Assembly (NCBI RefSeq): GCF_014194975.1
Contig: NZ_JACIAY010000003.1
Location: forward strand, 434,001 to 498,000
DNA: 64,000 bases
Source: Sphingomonas sp. BK580
GTDB taxonomy: Bacteria; Pseudomonadota; Alphaproteobacteria; Sphingomonadales; Sphingomonadaceae
Direction of reading: 5' to 3'
How positions within the stretch are numbered: the stretch's first letter is position 1; the number at the start of each line of letters is the position of its first letter. The translations under genes and the position numbers were made by a program. Shown here piece after piece: positions 55,301 through 63,246 of the stretch. Under the pieces are notes generated by a model, which searched no databases, was not told where the DNA came from, and worked only from the letters and a program-made list of their open reading frames with translations.

Positions 55301-56406
55301 ACGAAGGCGCCTCGCTGTTCGGGTTTGATCTGCGCGACCTGGTCACCAACATCAAGGTACCGCCCGAGATCAAGACGCTGCTGCTCGCCGGCGGCCCCCC
55401 TACGGTCGAGATGAACTGGTCGGGCATCGAACTGAAGGCCACGCCGGCGGACAAACCCGTCTTCGTCCCCGACGATGCGTCGAGCCTCTCGATCAAGGTC
55501 GTGAACACCTCGACGAAGAGCGAGACGACCTGCACCCTCGGCGGCTTCGGCCTCAACATGCCGCCGGGCGAACCCCTCATCAACGTTCACTTCAGCGGCC
55601 TGGAATACAGGCAGGTGCTGGGCGAAACGCCAACCCTCAAGGTCGGCAATCTCACGGCCACCCTGGTCGGCAAGCTCGCGTTGCTGCAGGTGCTTCAGGA
55701 GCGGGTGGGCCTGGGCGACAAGCTCCCGAACGTACACGTCACCGCATCGCAGGCCGACGCTACCTTCCAACTGCCCGTTCCCGACGTGCAGGCCTTCTCC
55801 TTCGTCATGAGCAACCTGCTGTTCAGCGCGGGGCTCACGGTGCCGTTCACTCCCGACCCGGTGGCGTTGCGGCTGGGCTTCGCCTCGCGAGAGAAGCCCT
55901 TTACCCTGACCGTGCTGATGTTCGGCGGTGGCGGCTACGTCGATCTGGAGCTGACCTATCAAGGCCTGCGCCGGCTCGAGATATCGCTACAGTTCGGCGC
56001 CGCCATCGCGTTGAACCTAGGTGTGGCGAAGGCGGAGGTGCACGCCTTCGGCGGCATCCGCTACGCGTTGCTGCCCGATAGAAGCGTGTCGCTGACCGGC
56101 TACATTCAGATCGGCGGAAGCGTGGAGCTGCTCGGCCTGATATCGGTTGCGATCGAACTGAGGGTCGAACTCGATTACCGTTCCGACAACAGCCTCGTCG
56201 GCCGGGCCAAGCTCGTGATCGCGGTCGATCTGACGCTCTACTCGCACCGATTCGAGCTGGACAGCGGCGAGTGGCGGATCTTCGGCGGTCCTGCCGGACA
56301 CGCGCGCCTCCGGGCGTCGCCCCGGCGCTTCGTGGAGACGGCCGCGCTCGAGGACGATGCGCCGGGCCTCGAAGCGTGGCAGGCCTACCGGAGGAACTTC
56401 GCGTGA
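52324..56406 (+). CDS. Giant protein with N-terminal seven-repeat PLL-like beta-propeller
   Basis: 1360 residues. Seven repeats in the first 350 residues have the PLL/fucose-lectin-like propeller pattern (SWGPDRLDVVLRS, RGAERLDVFARDF, LGTERIMIFAHS, SPHGVDVVVGV, NFPRLDVYVRGQ, GDDSIELLARGG, AAGTMDVFAWAG, each ending in HW or similar), one blade each. The middle 700 residues are unrecognised. The C-terminal 230 residues are a run of amphipathic beta strands (GYIQIGGSVELLGLISVAIE). There is no signal peptide. GGGAGGAAC lies 6 bases before this ATG; one 27 bases earlier is possible. It overlaps the next gene by 4 bases. Confidence 0.75.
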   Translation: MPRFDQPGVASWGPDRLDVVLRSASSTLLHVFREGATTTMLDMGGAIAGAPMAVTRGAERLDVFARDFNQRLLWWSWSKEARALVGPRALPGCIASDPVVVALGTERIMIFAHSIDGPLRYWASSVDDQGAEDFGPPRIKDEDPIARPAIVSRSPHGVDVVVGVGHSGTPEWWKYVDGAWKAPVLLPGEMPEAPTMLTSISSSGNFPRLDVYVRGQDGRLKHWGFGFFHAPGSPSGWFGPEASVPEPFLTKPFPITTGDDSIELLARGGDGTLVHWSWDARARAWGRLQPGGEALQSDPAGVSRAAGTMDVFAWAGDRSLHHWTFAAGTWAVEQWTLDVVRPTPLEDELAAGLDDTPPEYLIVRAADQLVLGLTAPGFVRDPDGARLIAQDPDARLIVTFPPQHVVEGVVNGDDSFPPAAVSPSRLSGPSRIGFTPAAGTVVGLSTTGILQALTTATVSVDPIVTRVELPFGLAFTPGARNAEIHAKHPIEPLDVAGANTLWRTDLHADNAGDLGLMHVVAGRTDVFEPPLGKAERFFIKVQTEPALARRVSLTSIGGSLDATGRWPHFSWDQRIVLGRDQEVRTAVEGVLFPTGHRAVYEQVTRRSGGEATAVLRKSRQLIVLEPVRRHGDATSTPALINSFPFDGVEIMTRRFTDMDDASWHTVPREALTLAEANDTLAQMDAQVAALTHAVYGGEGVYMGGPVVEDRAAAGDEAASEYVGWQAARAAQSRIVDLIVELGLGTEDHEVFFQPHTAGQPVPFPIRCFGAGPDVHFNLKMWFVADIDIAGDLRAPLHSLADARVLAAVEQAHAENDDGIVELPGVPIDLAPELPAQIGVTRSDPAVNVRFQEVRRLNIVGNALDRGFLPTLGLPQLPNVPHLPADPRAWAAEVGMASLRSLLDTDPAVRLRYAADYAASRVSQVPFGILGRVVADGAVEQLKLNFAEAKDRVGALAAPNMVADGISRAQGLINVAAQVASDAQGMLDPGKLFDEGASLFGFDLRDLVTNIKVPPEIKTLLLAGGPPTVEMNWSGIELKATPADKPVFVPDDASSLSIKVVNTSTKSETTCTLGGFGLNMPPGEPLINVHFSGLEYRQVLGETPTLKVGNLTATLVGKLALLQVLQERVGLGDKLPNVHVTASQADATFQLPVPDVQAFSFVMSNLLFSAGLTVPFTPDPVALRLGFASREKPFTLTVLMFGGGGYVDLELTYQGLRRLEISLQFGAAIALNLGVAKAEVHAFGGIRYALLPDRSVSLTGYIQIGGSVELLGLISVAIELRVELDYRSDNSLVGRAKLVIAVDLTLYSHRFELDSGEWRIFGGPAGHARLRASPRRFVETAALEDDAPGLEAWQAYRRNFA

Positions 56407-59400
56407 CGACAACAGAGATGCTCATGGTTGCCGTCCCCAGCGGCGCGGTGAGGGATGGCGTGGCGCGGCTTCGACTCCTCTTCGTGCCGCGGCTCCGAGC
56501 CGACGCGACGTCACCGCTCTCGGCGTACGTACTGGACGACTGGCCGACGCTGCTGGTGAACGCGACCTTCTCCGCACAGACGTCGGCCGACGGTGGCGCC
56601 GCCACCTCCCTGCCCGTGCGCCAGCCCGCCGCCCGCGGCGACAGCGAGACGTGGCGCGCCTTCTTCTCCGCCGACATGCCCGTCGATCCATGGCAGCCGC
56701 AATCCTACCCGGAACCTCATGTCGACGGTACGGCGACGAAGGCGTCGCGCGTCGCGTCAAGCTATGCCACAGCGGCCCGCTCCTACGTCGACCCGGTGAA
56801 GGATGCCGCGACGGTCGTGCGTGCCGAATATGCGACCTGGACCGACGCGGATCCCGTTGCCCCCGACAGCGGGTTGACGCCCGAGGAATGGCAGGTGCCG
56901 GACTTTCATCGCAGCGTGTCGATGTTGCGCGAACACAGCGCCGTCCTCATCGAGCTCGGCCTCATCGTCGAACTGTCGATCGCCGCCGCCGACCTGCCAC
57001 GCTCCCCCGTCGTCGGGCCACCGCGACGCGTCGCCGTGGACTGCACGCTCGGCGCCGGCGCACCGCCGATCACGTTCACGGCGATGTGGACCAACTATTC
57101 GTTCGACGGTGCACTCTTCCTCCCCTTCGCCGCGGCCGACAGCGACCTCGCGCAGGGCATGGTCGACCTCGGGGGCGCGCGGATGGTGAGCGCTCCTGAC
57201 GCTCCGATGGCGAGCAAGTGGTGCGTCGCCACCTTCGACGTCGACGGCGCGGTGGGTCGTCTGCGCGACGGCGCCGCGACGGCGGGCGCCAGCAGCGATA
57301 TGGCCGACGGCGTGTCGCTGCCCGCGCTCCACTCCACCGGGCCGACGCTCCTTCGCGCCGGGCGGCAGGCGGAGTTCGGCCGGCGCGCGGCACGGGGGCG
57401 CGCCGGCATGCTCCGGGTTGCGATGGACGAACACGTGCTCGACGCCGACGATCTGGTTCTGGGCTATCGGGTCGACGTTCGCCCGCAATCGCAGGGCGAC
57501 TGGGTGTCGTTATGCGAACGCAGCGCTACCTATACCGTCGACGGCAGGACGATCGGAACGGCCGGTGCCGTCGAGGACGGGCAGGTCAAGGCCGATGCCG
57601 TCGCGTTGGGGAGCGACGGGAAGCTCCAGACGAGCGAGGTGGTCGCGCGGTGGAGCGGATGGAGCCTCGCACGCGCGCGACCGGTGCTGGACGGAAGCGG
57701 TGCGGTGCCCGGCGCGGCGAGCCGCCTCCCCCTTCCCTTCGCATTCGACTGGACCTTCGGGGCTGCGCGACCTCTGCCACAGCTCCGCTTCGGCAAGGCC
57801 TATCGCCTGCGCCTGCGGGTGGCGGACATGGCCGGTGGCGGATTGAAGGCGGACGAGCTCACCGGCACGGACTATGCGACGGGCACGATCATCTACCGCC
57901 GACACGAACCCATCCCGCCACCGGAGATCGCGCCGCCGCCCGATCTCGTCGCGCCCGAGCCGCCCGCGGACGCGCCACGGGACGAAGCCCCCAAGAACCC
58001 GTTCGGCACCGGTGGCACGATCGACCGCCTGGTTCTGCGCAGTGACCCCGCCGACATGAAGGACGTCGCTGCCTTCGTCGCGGAACATCCAAGCTATCCC
58101 CACAACGATCGACGCTGGCTGCTGCCCCCGTCCACATCCTTCGCGATCGCCGAGCAGCACGGGCGACTTGACGGCGACGATGCGGCGACCTGGTCTAGGG
58201 CGCGTCGTGCGATGGCGGCGCCGCAAGCCGCGACGGATGGTACCTTCAACTGGCTGCACGATCCGGCCGCGTTCGGCGTCGCTGCGTTCGTCCGCAGAAA
58301 TCCAGAGGGCTTCGAGGTGGGGGCGACGGCCGACATCGGCTGGGGCGAATGGCCGAGACTCACTGGCAATCGGCTGCTCCTTGCTGCGCAGTCCGACGGC
58401 GAGCCGTTGCTTGTGTGGACCGCGGACGAGAGTGGCGCCGTGCTGACGGTCCGCCTGCCGCCCGCCGCGGACATCGAGGTCGAACTCTCATCCTTCCCGA
58501 CATCGGACAACATCGACGATCTCGAAATCACGAGCTGGCTGGCCGAGACCGCGCCGGACGTCGCGGTGGTGGACGGGCGCCACCCGATGGTGACGCCGCC
58601 ACGCGTCCTGCGCCTGGTCCACGCGGTCCGCCGGCCGTTGGGAAAGCCCTCCGGAGCCTTCGAGGTGACGCGGACGCCGGGCGCCACGGTCGCGGTGCTG
58701 ACGGCGGCTACGTCCACTCCCATGATCGGCGTTCACATCCCCAGCACCGCGCAGTTGGACGTCGCCGCGAGTTGGGACGAACTCGTCGATTATCCCGCCT
58801 ATGCGCTGGACGGGCTCGCCCCGGACGCTCCCATGCCGCCGCCGACGCGACGGACGGACCTGTTAGCCCCACTGCGGCTTGATCGGGGGATCGCCGTGCT
58901 TCCCACGCTGAACCACGAGCTGGGCGACACCGCGCACCGGACGATCAGCTACGTGGCGACCGCGATCAGCCGCTTCGCGAACTATTTCGACGATGCGCCC
59001 GGCTCCGCGTTCGCGAACGTCGGCGACTCCCTCGTCACTCACGTCCCCAGTGCGGCGATCCCTCTGTCCCCCATCATCCTGGCGGCGGGCCCGGCCTACG
59101 CCTGGGAGACGGTGGATCCCGCGGCGGCCGGTCTGCCGGCCGGTGCCATCCGTCGACGCCGTCATGGTGGACGGCTCCGGATCGAACTAGCACGGCCGTG
59201 GCACAGATCCGGCGCCGGCGAGCGATTGGCGGTTCTGCTCGCCGCGGACGGTGCGCCGTCGGATGGGCGGGCCAGCCGCATTTTGCGCGATCCAATCTGG
59301 GATACGGCGCTGCCGGCCTCAAGACTGGACGCAGGCATGTTCGCCGACCCGACCTCCGCGATACCGCTGACCATGGACGACGGGACGCCCGTGACCGCGA

Positions 59401-59957
59401 TGCCCTGCGACGTGGTCTACGATCGGGCGAGTGGGCGATGGCACGCCGATGTCGCGCTCCCGGGCGCGGCGGCGGAGAGCTATGCGCCCTTCGTCCGCCT
59501 GCGCCTGGCCCGGTACCAGCCGAACAGCCTGGCGGGGTTGGAGCTGTCGCCGAGCATCCTGACGGACTTCCTCCCGCTTCCGGTCGATCGGACGGTGACG
59601 ATCTTGCCCGCCATCGGTGGGTTCGACGTGACGTTGGAGGGAGTTGCACCAGCCGGTCCTCACCTCAATCGCGTGATGACCGCAGTGGAAGAAGCTGATG
59701 GTGCCGCTCCAGCAGATGGGCTGCTTGCGCTGAAGGGAGGGGGCGGTGCGTGGACACGCGTACCAGGGAGCGAGATCTCAGGTGCGCTCAACCAGCCGAT
59801 GCGGGTGTCACTTTCGCCAGCGGCGGCTGGACGCCGCCGTCGCCTCGTGCTGCGAGAGGTGGAGACGCTCGACCTTCCCTTCGAGCAACCGATCGACGAC
59901 GCGTTCCGCTCCGAGCTTCACGAGCGCACGGTGTTCCTCGATATGTTGGGATTATGA
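56403..59957 (+). CDS. Large hypothetical protein coupled to the propeller protein
   Basis: 1184 residues, soluble in appearance, without signal peptide or membrane helix. It is beta-rich with a Pro-rich linker near residues 500-525 (PPPEIAPPPDLVAPEPPA). The segment DGQVKADAVALGSDGKLQT then EVVARWSGWSLARARP, and the PLPQLRFGKAYRLRLRVADM that follows, look like ordered beta domains. I do not recognise a family with a known function. The GTG start overlaps the upstream TGA (GTGA), so it is translated with the propeller protein and probably acts with it, for example as a structural partner. Confidence 0.75.
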   Translation: MTTTEMLMVAVPSGAVRDGVARLRLLFVPRLRADATSPLSAYVLDDWPTLLVNATFSAQTSADGGAATSLPVRQPAARGDSETWRAFFSADMPVDPWQPQSYPEPHVDGTATKASRVASSYATAARSYVDPVKDAATVVRAEYATWTDADPVAPDSGLTPEEWQVPDFHRSVSMLREHSAVLIELGLIVELSIAAADLPRSPVVGPPRRVAVDCTLGAGAPPITFTAMWTNYSFDGALFLPFAAADSDLAQGMVDLGGARMVSAPDAPMASKWCVATFDVDGAVGRLRDGAATAGASSDMADGVSLPALHSTGPTLLRAGRQAEFGRRAARGRAGMLRVAMDEHVLDADDLVLGYRVDVRPQSQGDWVSLCERSATYTVDGRTIGTAGAVEDGQVKADAVALGSDGKLQTSEVVARWSGWSLARARPVLDGSGAVPGAASRLPLPFAFDWTFGAARPLPQLRFGKAYRLRLRVADMAGGGLKADELTGTDYATGTIIYRRHEPIPPPEIAPPPDLVAPEPPADAPRDEAPKNPFGTGGTIDRLVLRSDPADMKDVAAFVAEHPSYPHNDRRWLLPPSTSFAIAEQHGRLDGDDAATWSRARRAMAAPQAATDGTFNWLHDPAAFGVAAFVRRNPEGFEVGATADIGWGEWPRLTGNRLLLAAQSDGEPLLVWTADESGAVLTVRLPPAADIEVELSSFPTSDNIDDLEITSWLAETAPDVAVVDGRHPMVTPPRVLRLVHAVRRPLGKPSGAFEVTRTPGATVAVLTAATSTPMIGVHIPSTAQLDVAASWDELVDYPAYALDGLAPDAPMPPPTRRTDLLAPLRLDRGIAVLPTLNHELGDTAHRTISYVATAISRFANYFDDAPGSAFANVGDSLVTHVPSAAIPLSPIILAAGPAYAWETVDPAAAGLPAGAIRRRRHGGRLRIELARPWHRSGAGERLAVLLAADGAPSDGRASRILRDPIWDTALPASRLDAGMFADPTSAIPLTMDDGTPVTAMPCDVVYDRASGRWHADVALPGAAAESYAPFVRLRLARYQPNSLAGLELSPSILTDFLPLPVDRTVTILPAIGGFDVTLEGVAPAGPHLNRVMTAVEEADGAAPADGLLALKGGGGAWTRVPGSEISGALNQPMRVSLSPAAAGRRRRLVLREVETLDLPFEQPIDDAFRSELHERTVFLDMLGL

Positions 59958-60121
59958 TGGAGGGGAGCAATTCAGGTGTATTCGAGGTAGCCGCCTGCGA
60001 TCTGTCTCATGATCGCTCGATGTGCCGACACGCGAAACATTCCCCTTCACCATCGGCGATTTAACGAACTGCTGCTTTTAGTCGATGGTGCAGGCAAGGA
60101 AGCCTCCGGTGCCGCAGGCGG

Positions 60122-60386
60122 GATCTCGACCTCGGCTATTTCTCGTCCGCGCCGGGCGACACTGTGTTTCCTGGGTTGGCCGGGGCGAGCTATTGTCAGG
60201 TTCCCGCGGGCTCCTCGGTGCTTTGGGACCCGGGAGCGGAGGATCTCTGCGGATGGCTGAACTTCAAACCAACCTATGATTATGCGCCGCCGGTGCCGGA
60301 GCCCGCGACATGGGCGGATGCTGACCGGCTGCGCCACGATCGGCGCGGCGTTGCGACGGCGCCGACGCCACGTCGCGATGGCCTGA
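60122..60386 (+). pseudogene. Degraded PEP-CTERM protein, paralogue of the protein at 22975
   Basis: One frame reads DLDLGYFSSAPGDTV, then AEDLCGWLNFKPTYDYAPPV and PEPATWA. The next frame continues MLTGCATIGAALRRRRR. The order matches the end of the protein at 22975-23712 ([39 protein letters not shown]). About two bases are missing at the PEPATWA/MLTG join (near 60314), and the N-terminal two thirds and signal peptide are absent. Confidence 0.65.
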
Positions 60387-60507
60387 CGCTGGAGCGGTCC
60401 GATCAGGTTGGTTCATTGCCGTGAATCGATGTTGGCGCACCGTGCAGAGATGGCCTGAAGGTCGGTGACGCCGGGGTAACATGCGCGGGAAGAGCCTTAG
60501 TGGCTTC

Positions 60508-60590
60508 GACCCAGAACCGGTCATCCAGGTGCCCCTCCCCGCTTCCCAGCTCCGGCCGCTCGTTCATCTCGCCGCTCGAGCCTTCCGGGC
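60508..60590 (+). repeat. Dispersed repeat, copy C
   Basis: GACCCAGAACCGGTCATCCA, a CCCCTCCCC middle, then CCCAGCTCCGGCCGCTC and GTTCATCTCGCCGCTCGAGC. This copy is the longest and gives the uninterrupted form of the junction split by the IS110 element. Confidence 0.6.
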
Positions 60591-60640
60591 GCTTCACGTA
60601 GCGTCGGGCTGGCCTGATGGCAGGAAAGCGGACGTTGCGG

Positions 60641-61017
60641 CTAGTCGACGCAGACGCCGCCTTCGGGTGAGACCTTGCCTTCCTCGACCGTCGCATAGCA
60701 GCCGAACGTAGACCGTTCTGCTTCGCAGACGCCGAGGGCAGGTGCTCCAGGTTCAGGGGCTGACCCGGGTGAGCCGGCGATCTCTAGAATGCATTGGCCT
60801 TGGCAATCAAATTTGCCTGAGCAGATCTTGCCCCGTCGGAATACCGGAACTGACAGAACGGGTAGCCGAAAGGGCCACGACTTTCGTATCCGCCTTGCGA
60901 GACGCAGCTCCGGCTCTCTGACGCATTCAAGCGCTTGAGCGGCCGGCTGCAACTGCCGATCCCGAGGATCGCCAGCATGAGCAGGGCCGTAGCGGGACGG
61001 AAGAGTGCGGATCGCAT
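60641..61017 (-). pseudogene. Frameshifted Cys-rich lipoprotein
   Basis: The 5' part encodes a lipoprotein signal (ALLMLAILGIGSC with the Cys as lipidation site) and CVSQGGYESRGPFGYPFCQF followed by RYSDG. The natural continuation GKICSGKFDCQGQCILE through FGCYATVEEGKVSPEGGVCVD lies in another frame. One missing base in the GACGGGGCAAG stretch (60831-60836) would join them into one protein of about 125 residues with regularly spaced Cys, of a family I have the impression of from sphingomonads. Probably non-functional as it stands. Confidence 0.7.
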
Positions 61018-61059
61018 CGAGCAAACGTGTCATACGGACGAGATGTCGGCAATTGGCAG

Positions 61060-61260
61060 TTAGCGGAAGGTCTGCTTCTTGCGTGCGCGATGCTCTTGAT
61101 AAGCTGCGCATAGGAGTAGCAACGACAGGAGGAGGATGGCTCGCACAGGGAAGTGATCGAGAGCGAAACTAAAGCCGCTATCGATCCAGTCGGACAGGTA
61201 CTGTCCTGCTAGCACAGGCAGGCCGATCTTGAAGGCAAGGTGTCTGAGACGACGCTGCAT
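61060..61260 (-). CDS. Small membrane protein, 66 residues
   Basis: A basic N-terminus (MQRRLRHLAFKIGLPVLAGQ) is followed by one clear transmembrane helix (VRAILLLSLLLLCAAY) and a basic tail (HRARKKQTFR). AAGGTGG lies 6 bases before the ATG. No family is recognised. It lies 42 bases upstream of the broken lipoprotein gene on the same strand and may have formed a unit with it. Confidence 0.5.
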   Translation of the reverse strand: MQRRLRHLAFKIGLPVLAGQYLSDWIDSGFSFALDHFPVRAILLLSLLLLCAAYQEHRARKKQTFR

Positions 61261-61373
61261 CAGCCCACCTTAAAGCGACGTGGCTCGGCCGCAATGAGGT
61301 TCGGCGGGCAATGCCACCGGATCGGGCTGAATGGCTGCCTATGGGCGTTACCGGACGTGCCCTCCGGATGACT

Positions 61374-61396
61374 GCGGCGGAGGTCATCTCCGCCGC
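61374..61396. repeat. GGCGGAG hairpin, copy 1
   Basis: GCGGCGGAG (61374-61382) pairs perfectly with CTCCGCCGC (61388-61396) over a five-base loop. It is one of four hairpins of this type within 950 bases. Confidence 0.6.
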
Positions 61397-61401
61397 GTTC
61401 A

Positions 61402-61560
61402 AGTAAGCCGATCCGGCCCGACCTTCACCTCGACATCGACCCGGCTAACGGCGTTCGTCGTCTGATCTCGCAGGTGGCGATGCGCGGGGCCGAGCTCGGC
61501 CGCCTTTCCAAGAGAATGCTCACGGCGGAGCGCGCTGCCGACTTCCGCGCGGCCGAGTAG
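61402..61560 (+). other. Open-frame remnant without a start
   Basis: The frame reads SKPIRPDLHLDIDPANGVRR then LISQVAMRGAELGRLSKRML and ends ...DFRAAE before TAG. The composition is like real protein, but there is no in-frame ATG before position 61480 and the upstream side is a hairpin. It may be the tail of a deleted gene. The surrounding 61261-61950 stretch holds no other gene I can support. Confidence 0.3.
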
Positions 61561-61714
61561 GTGGTGTGTCGCTCGTTGCCTTCGCTGCTGCCGGCGGCAT
61601 CGGATATCGAGATTTAGAATGATGGCATGCCGCCATCACGACGGCTTCTTACAACGCCGCTTAGATCCAGGTTCAAAGCCTAAGTGGATCAATCACGCCG
61701 GTTCCGAGCACCGC

Positions 61715-61733
61715 GGCGGAGGTTGCCTCCGCC
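61715..61733. repeat. GGCGGAG hairpin, copy 2
   Basis: GGCGGAGG (61715-61722), loop TTG, CCTCCGCC (61726-61733), a perfect 8-bp stem. Confidence 0.6.
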
Positions 61734-61953
61734 ACGGTCAGCGCATGCGACGCCGGCCACCGGTCTCAAGATGGGCCGCACCACCTGCGAGCAGGCAGTC
61801 AAAAATCTATCTCGGCTCATGCAACTAACAGTAATGAATTGCGGCGGCCCCGTGTGGCGAGCCCGCTACTCCGTCGCGCATTGCGGATCCCGCGGCTACT
61901 GTCTGATCTATACCCCTAGCTCTTGATCTCACGCCATCATGGAGGGGTAGATC

Positions 61954-61976
61954 GCGGCGGGGGTGACCTTCGCCGC
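61954..61976. repeat. GGCGGAG hairpin, copy 3 (degenerate)
   Basis: GCGGCGGGGGT and CCTTCGCCGC form the same stem with two G-U pairs and a short TGA loop. It ends two bases before the stop of the next minus-strand gene and may serve as its terminator. Confidence 0.5.
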
Positions 61977-61978
61977 TA

Positions 61979-62215
61979 TCACACCAGACGGTCCCCTCCA
62001 ACGTGCAGATCCACATTGAATCGCTTGGCAAGCCCCGTCTCTTCGTTTCGTATCTCACAGGTTGCGGCTAGCGCTGGCGGGAGCACTTCGCGATCGAACA
62101 AAAACGCTAATGCCGTCTGCACCGCAGACCTTCGTGCTGCGGCGTAGCTCTCATGACGCTCGATGCCCTCGCTGGTCGCCTCGTCGTCTGTGATGCTGAT
62201 GCGAAATTCCGGCAT
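61979..62215 (-). CDS. Small hypothetical protein, DUF6894-like
   Basis: 78 residues: MPEFRISITDDEATSEGIER, then SYAAARRSAVQTALAFLFD and CEIRNEETGLAKRFNVDLHV. The layout (short beta strand, acidic loop, helix beginning YAAAR, closing beta hairpin) resembles the small DUF6894-type proteins frequent in alphaproteobacteria. The function is unknown. The ATG was chosen as the start of the beta strand; no strong ribosome site is seen. Confidence 0.55.
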   Translation of the reverse strand: MPEFRISITDDEATSEGIERHESYAAARRSAVQTALAFLFDREVLPPALAATCEIRNEETGLAKRFNVDLHVGGDRLV

Positions 62216-62300
62216 GCGCTAATCGTATGTGGCCCGATTTCGATTCGCCGTAACCCAAGAGTAACTCAGGTGCGAGCCTTGACAGCGAGGTGGTATAGCG

Positions 62301-62319
62301 GCGGAGATTGCCTCCGCCC
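62301..62319. repeat. GGCGGAG hairpin, copy 4
   Basis: GGCGGAG (62301-62307), loop ATTGC, CTCCGCC (62313-62319), in the gap between the DUF6894-like gene and the Crp/Fnr gene. Confidence 0.6.
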
Positions 62320-62391
62320 CGATCTTCGCCAACGCGAGCACAGCGCCGGGTATTTCCCCCGCGTTTACGGTTGTCGGTTTACAACGGAAGT

Positions 62392-63246
62392 TCAGTTGAT
62401 CGAGGCTCCCGCCGCCAAGCCGTGCAAATAACGAGGATCGAACCCGCCGATCGCTGCGACCTTCGACCAGCTTGGGATCGTTATCCTCCGGCCGTCCGGC
62501 TTGATGAGCCCGGCGCGACGAAGCGAGCCAAGCATGCGGTTCACGTGCACATCGGTGAGGCCAATGGCGTCGCCGATCTGTGCTTGGATCATCGGTAGGA
62601 CGTAGTCGTCTCGCCGTCCCAATCCCGCTCGTTCAAACCGGTGGCCTAACTCGCATAGTAGGTGAACCAGTTTAGCTTCAGCGCTTCGGCACGCCAGATT
62701 GATAACCCATTGCTCAAGAACGGAAGCTTCGATCGCCATGTCATGCCAGAACGCGAGAGCCAGACCGGGATTGGCGACGATCACCGATCTAAGCTGTGCG
62801 TAAGGAATGCGAACGATCGTCGCCGGCGTCAGAGCTGTCAAGCTCCAGCGGATCGCCGGCAGAAACGCTGACTCCAAGTCGGCTATGTCACCGGCCATGT
62901 AGACAGCAGTGATTGCCCTTTTGCCAGAGGGGCAAAGGTGAAAGCGCCCGATCATTCCCTTGGCAACCAAAGTGACGTTCATATCGCTGCCTGGAAGGCG
63001 TGTGATGTCGCGGTAAGCCCGCACAACCTTCACCTCACCATCTAGGCCAGCAACAGCTTCGATCTCTGTTGAGGAGAGCTTCGAGCTTAACTGAAGCCGC
63101 GCAAGGTAGCGCTCAAGTGCTCTTTGACGAATAAACGGCTCAGGTTCTCTGGCACCATCAGTCACCGCCCGCTGAGGCGGCGGAGTCAACCCGTCGATAA
63201 CCGCTTGAGCGGTTACGTTGCGGCCAAGCTCAGGCTCTTGCGTCAT
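62392..63246 (-). CDS. Crp/Fnr family transcriptional regulator
   Basis: 284 residues. The N-terminal 40 residues are variable, then comes a cyclic-nucleotide-binding-like domain (about 50-160, MIGRFHLCPSGKRAITAVYM, AGDIADLES) and a winged helix with QAQIGDAIGLTDVHVNRMLG and SLRRAGLIKPDGRRI. There is no Cys cluster for an Fe-S centre. It is the same subgroup as the regulator at 7589-8329, including the C-terminal GGFDPRYL segment (FDPDYL there). The ATG was preferred to a TTG 36 bases earlier. Confidence 0.88.
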   Translation of the reverse strand: MTQEPELGRNVTAQAVIDGLTPPPQRAVTDGAREPEPFIRQRALERYLARLQLSSKLSSTEIEAVAGLDGEVKVVRAYRDITRLPGSDMNVTLVAKGMIGRFHLCPSGKRAITAVYMAGDIADLESAFLPAIRWSLTALTPATIVRIPYAQLRSVIVANPGLALAFWHDMAIEASVLEQWVINLACRSAEAKLVHLLCELGHRFERAGLGRRDDYVLPMIQAQIGDAIGLTDVHVNRMLGSLRRAGLIKPDGRRITIPSWSKVAAIGGFDPRYLHGLAAGASIN

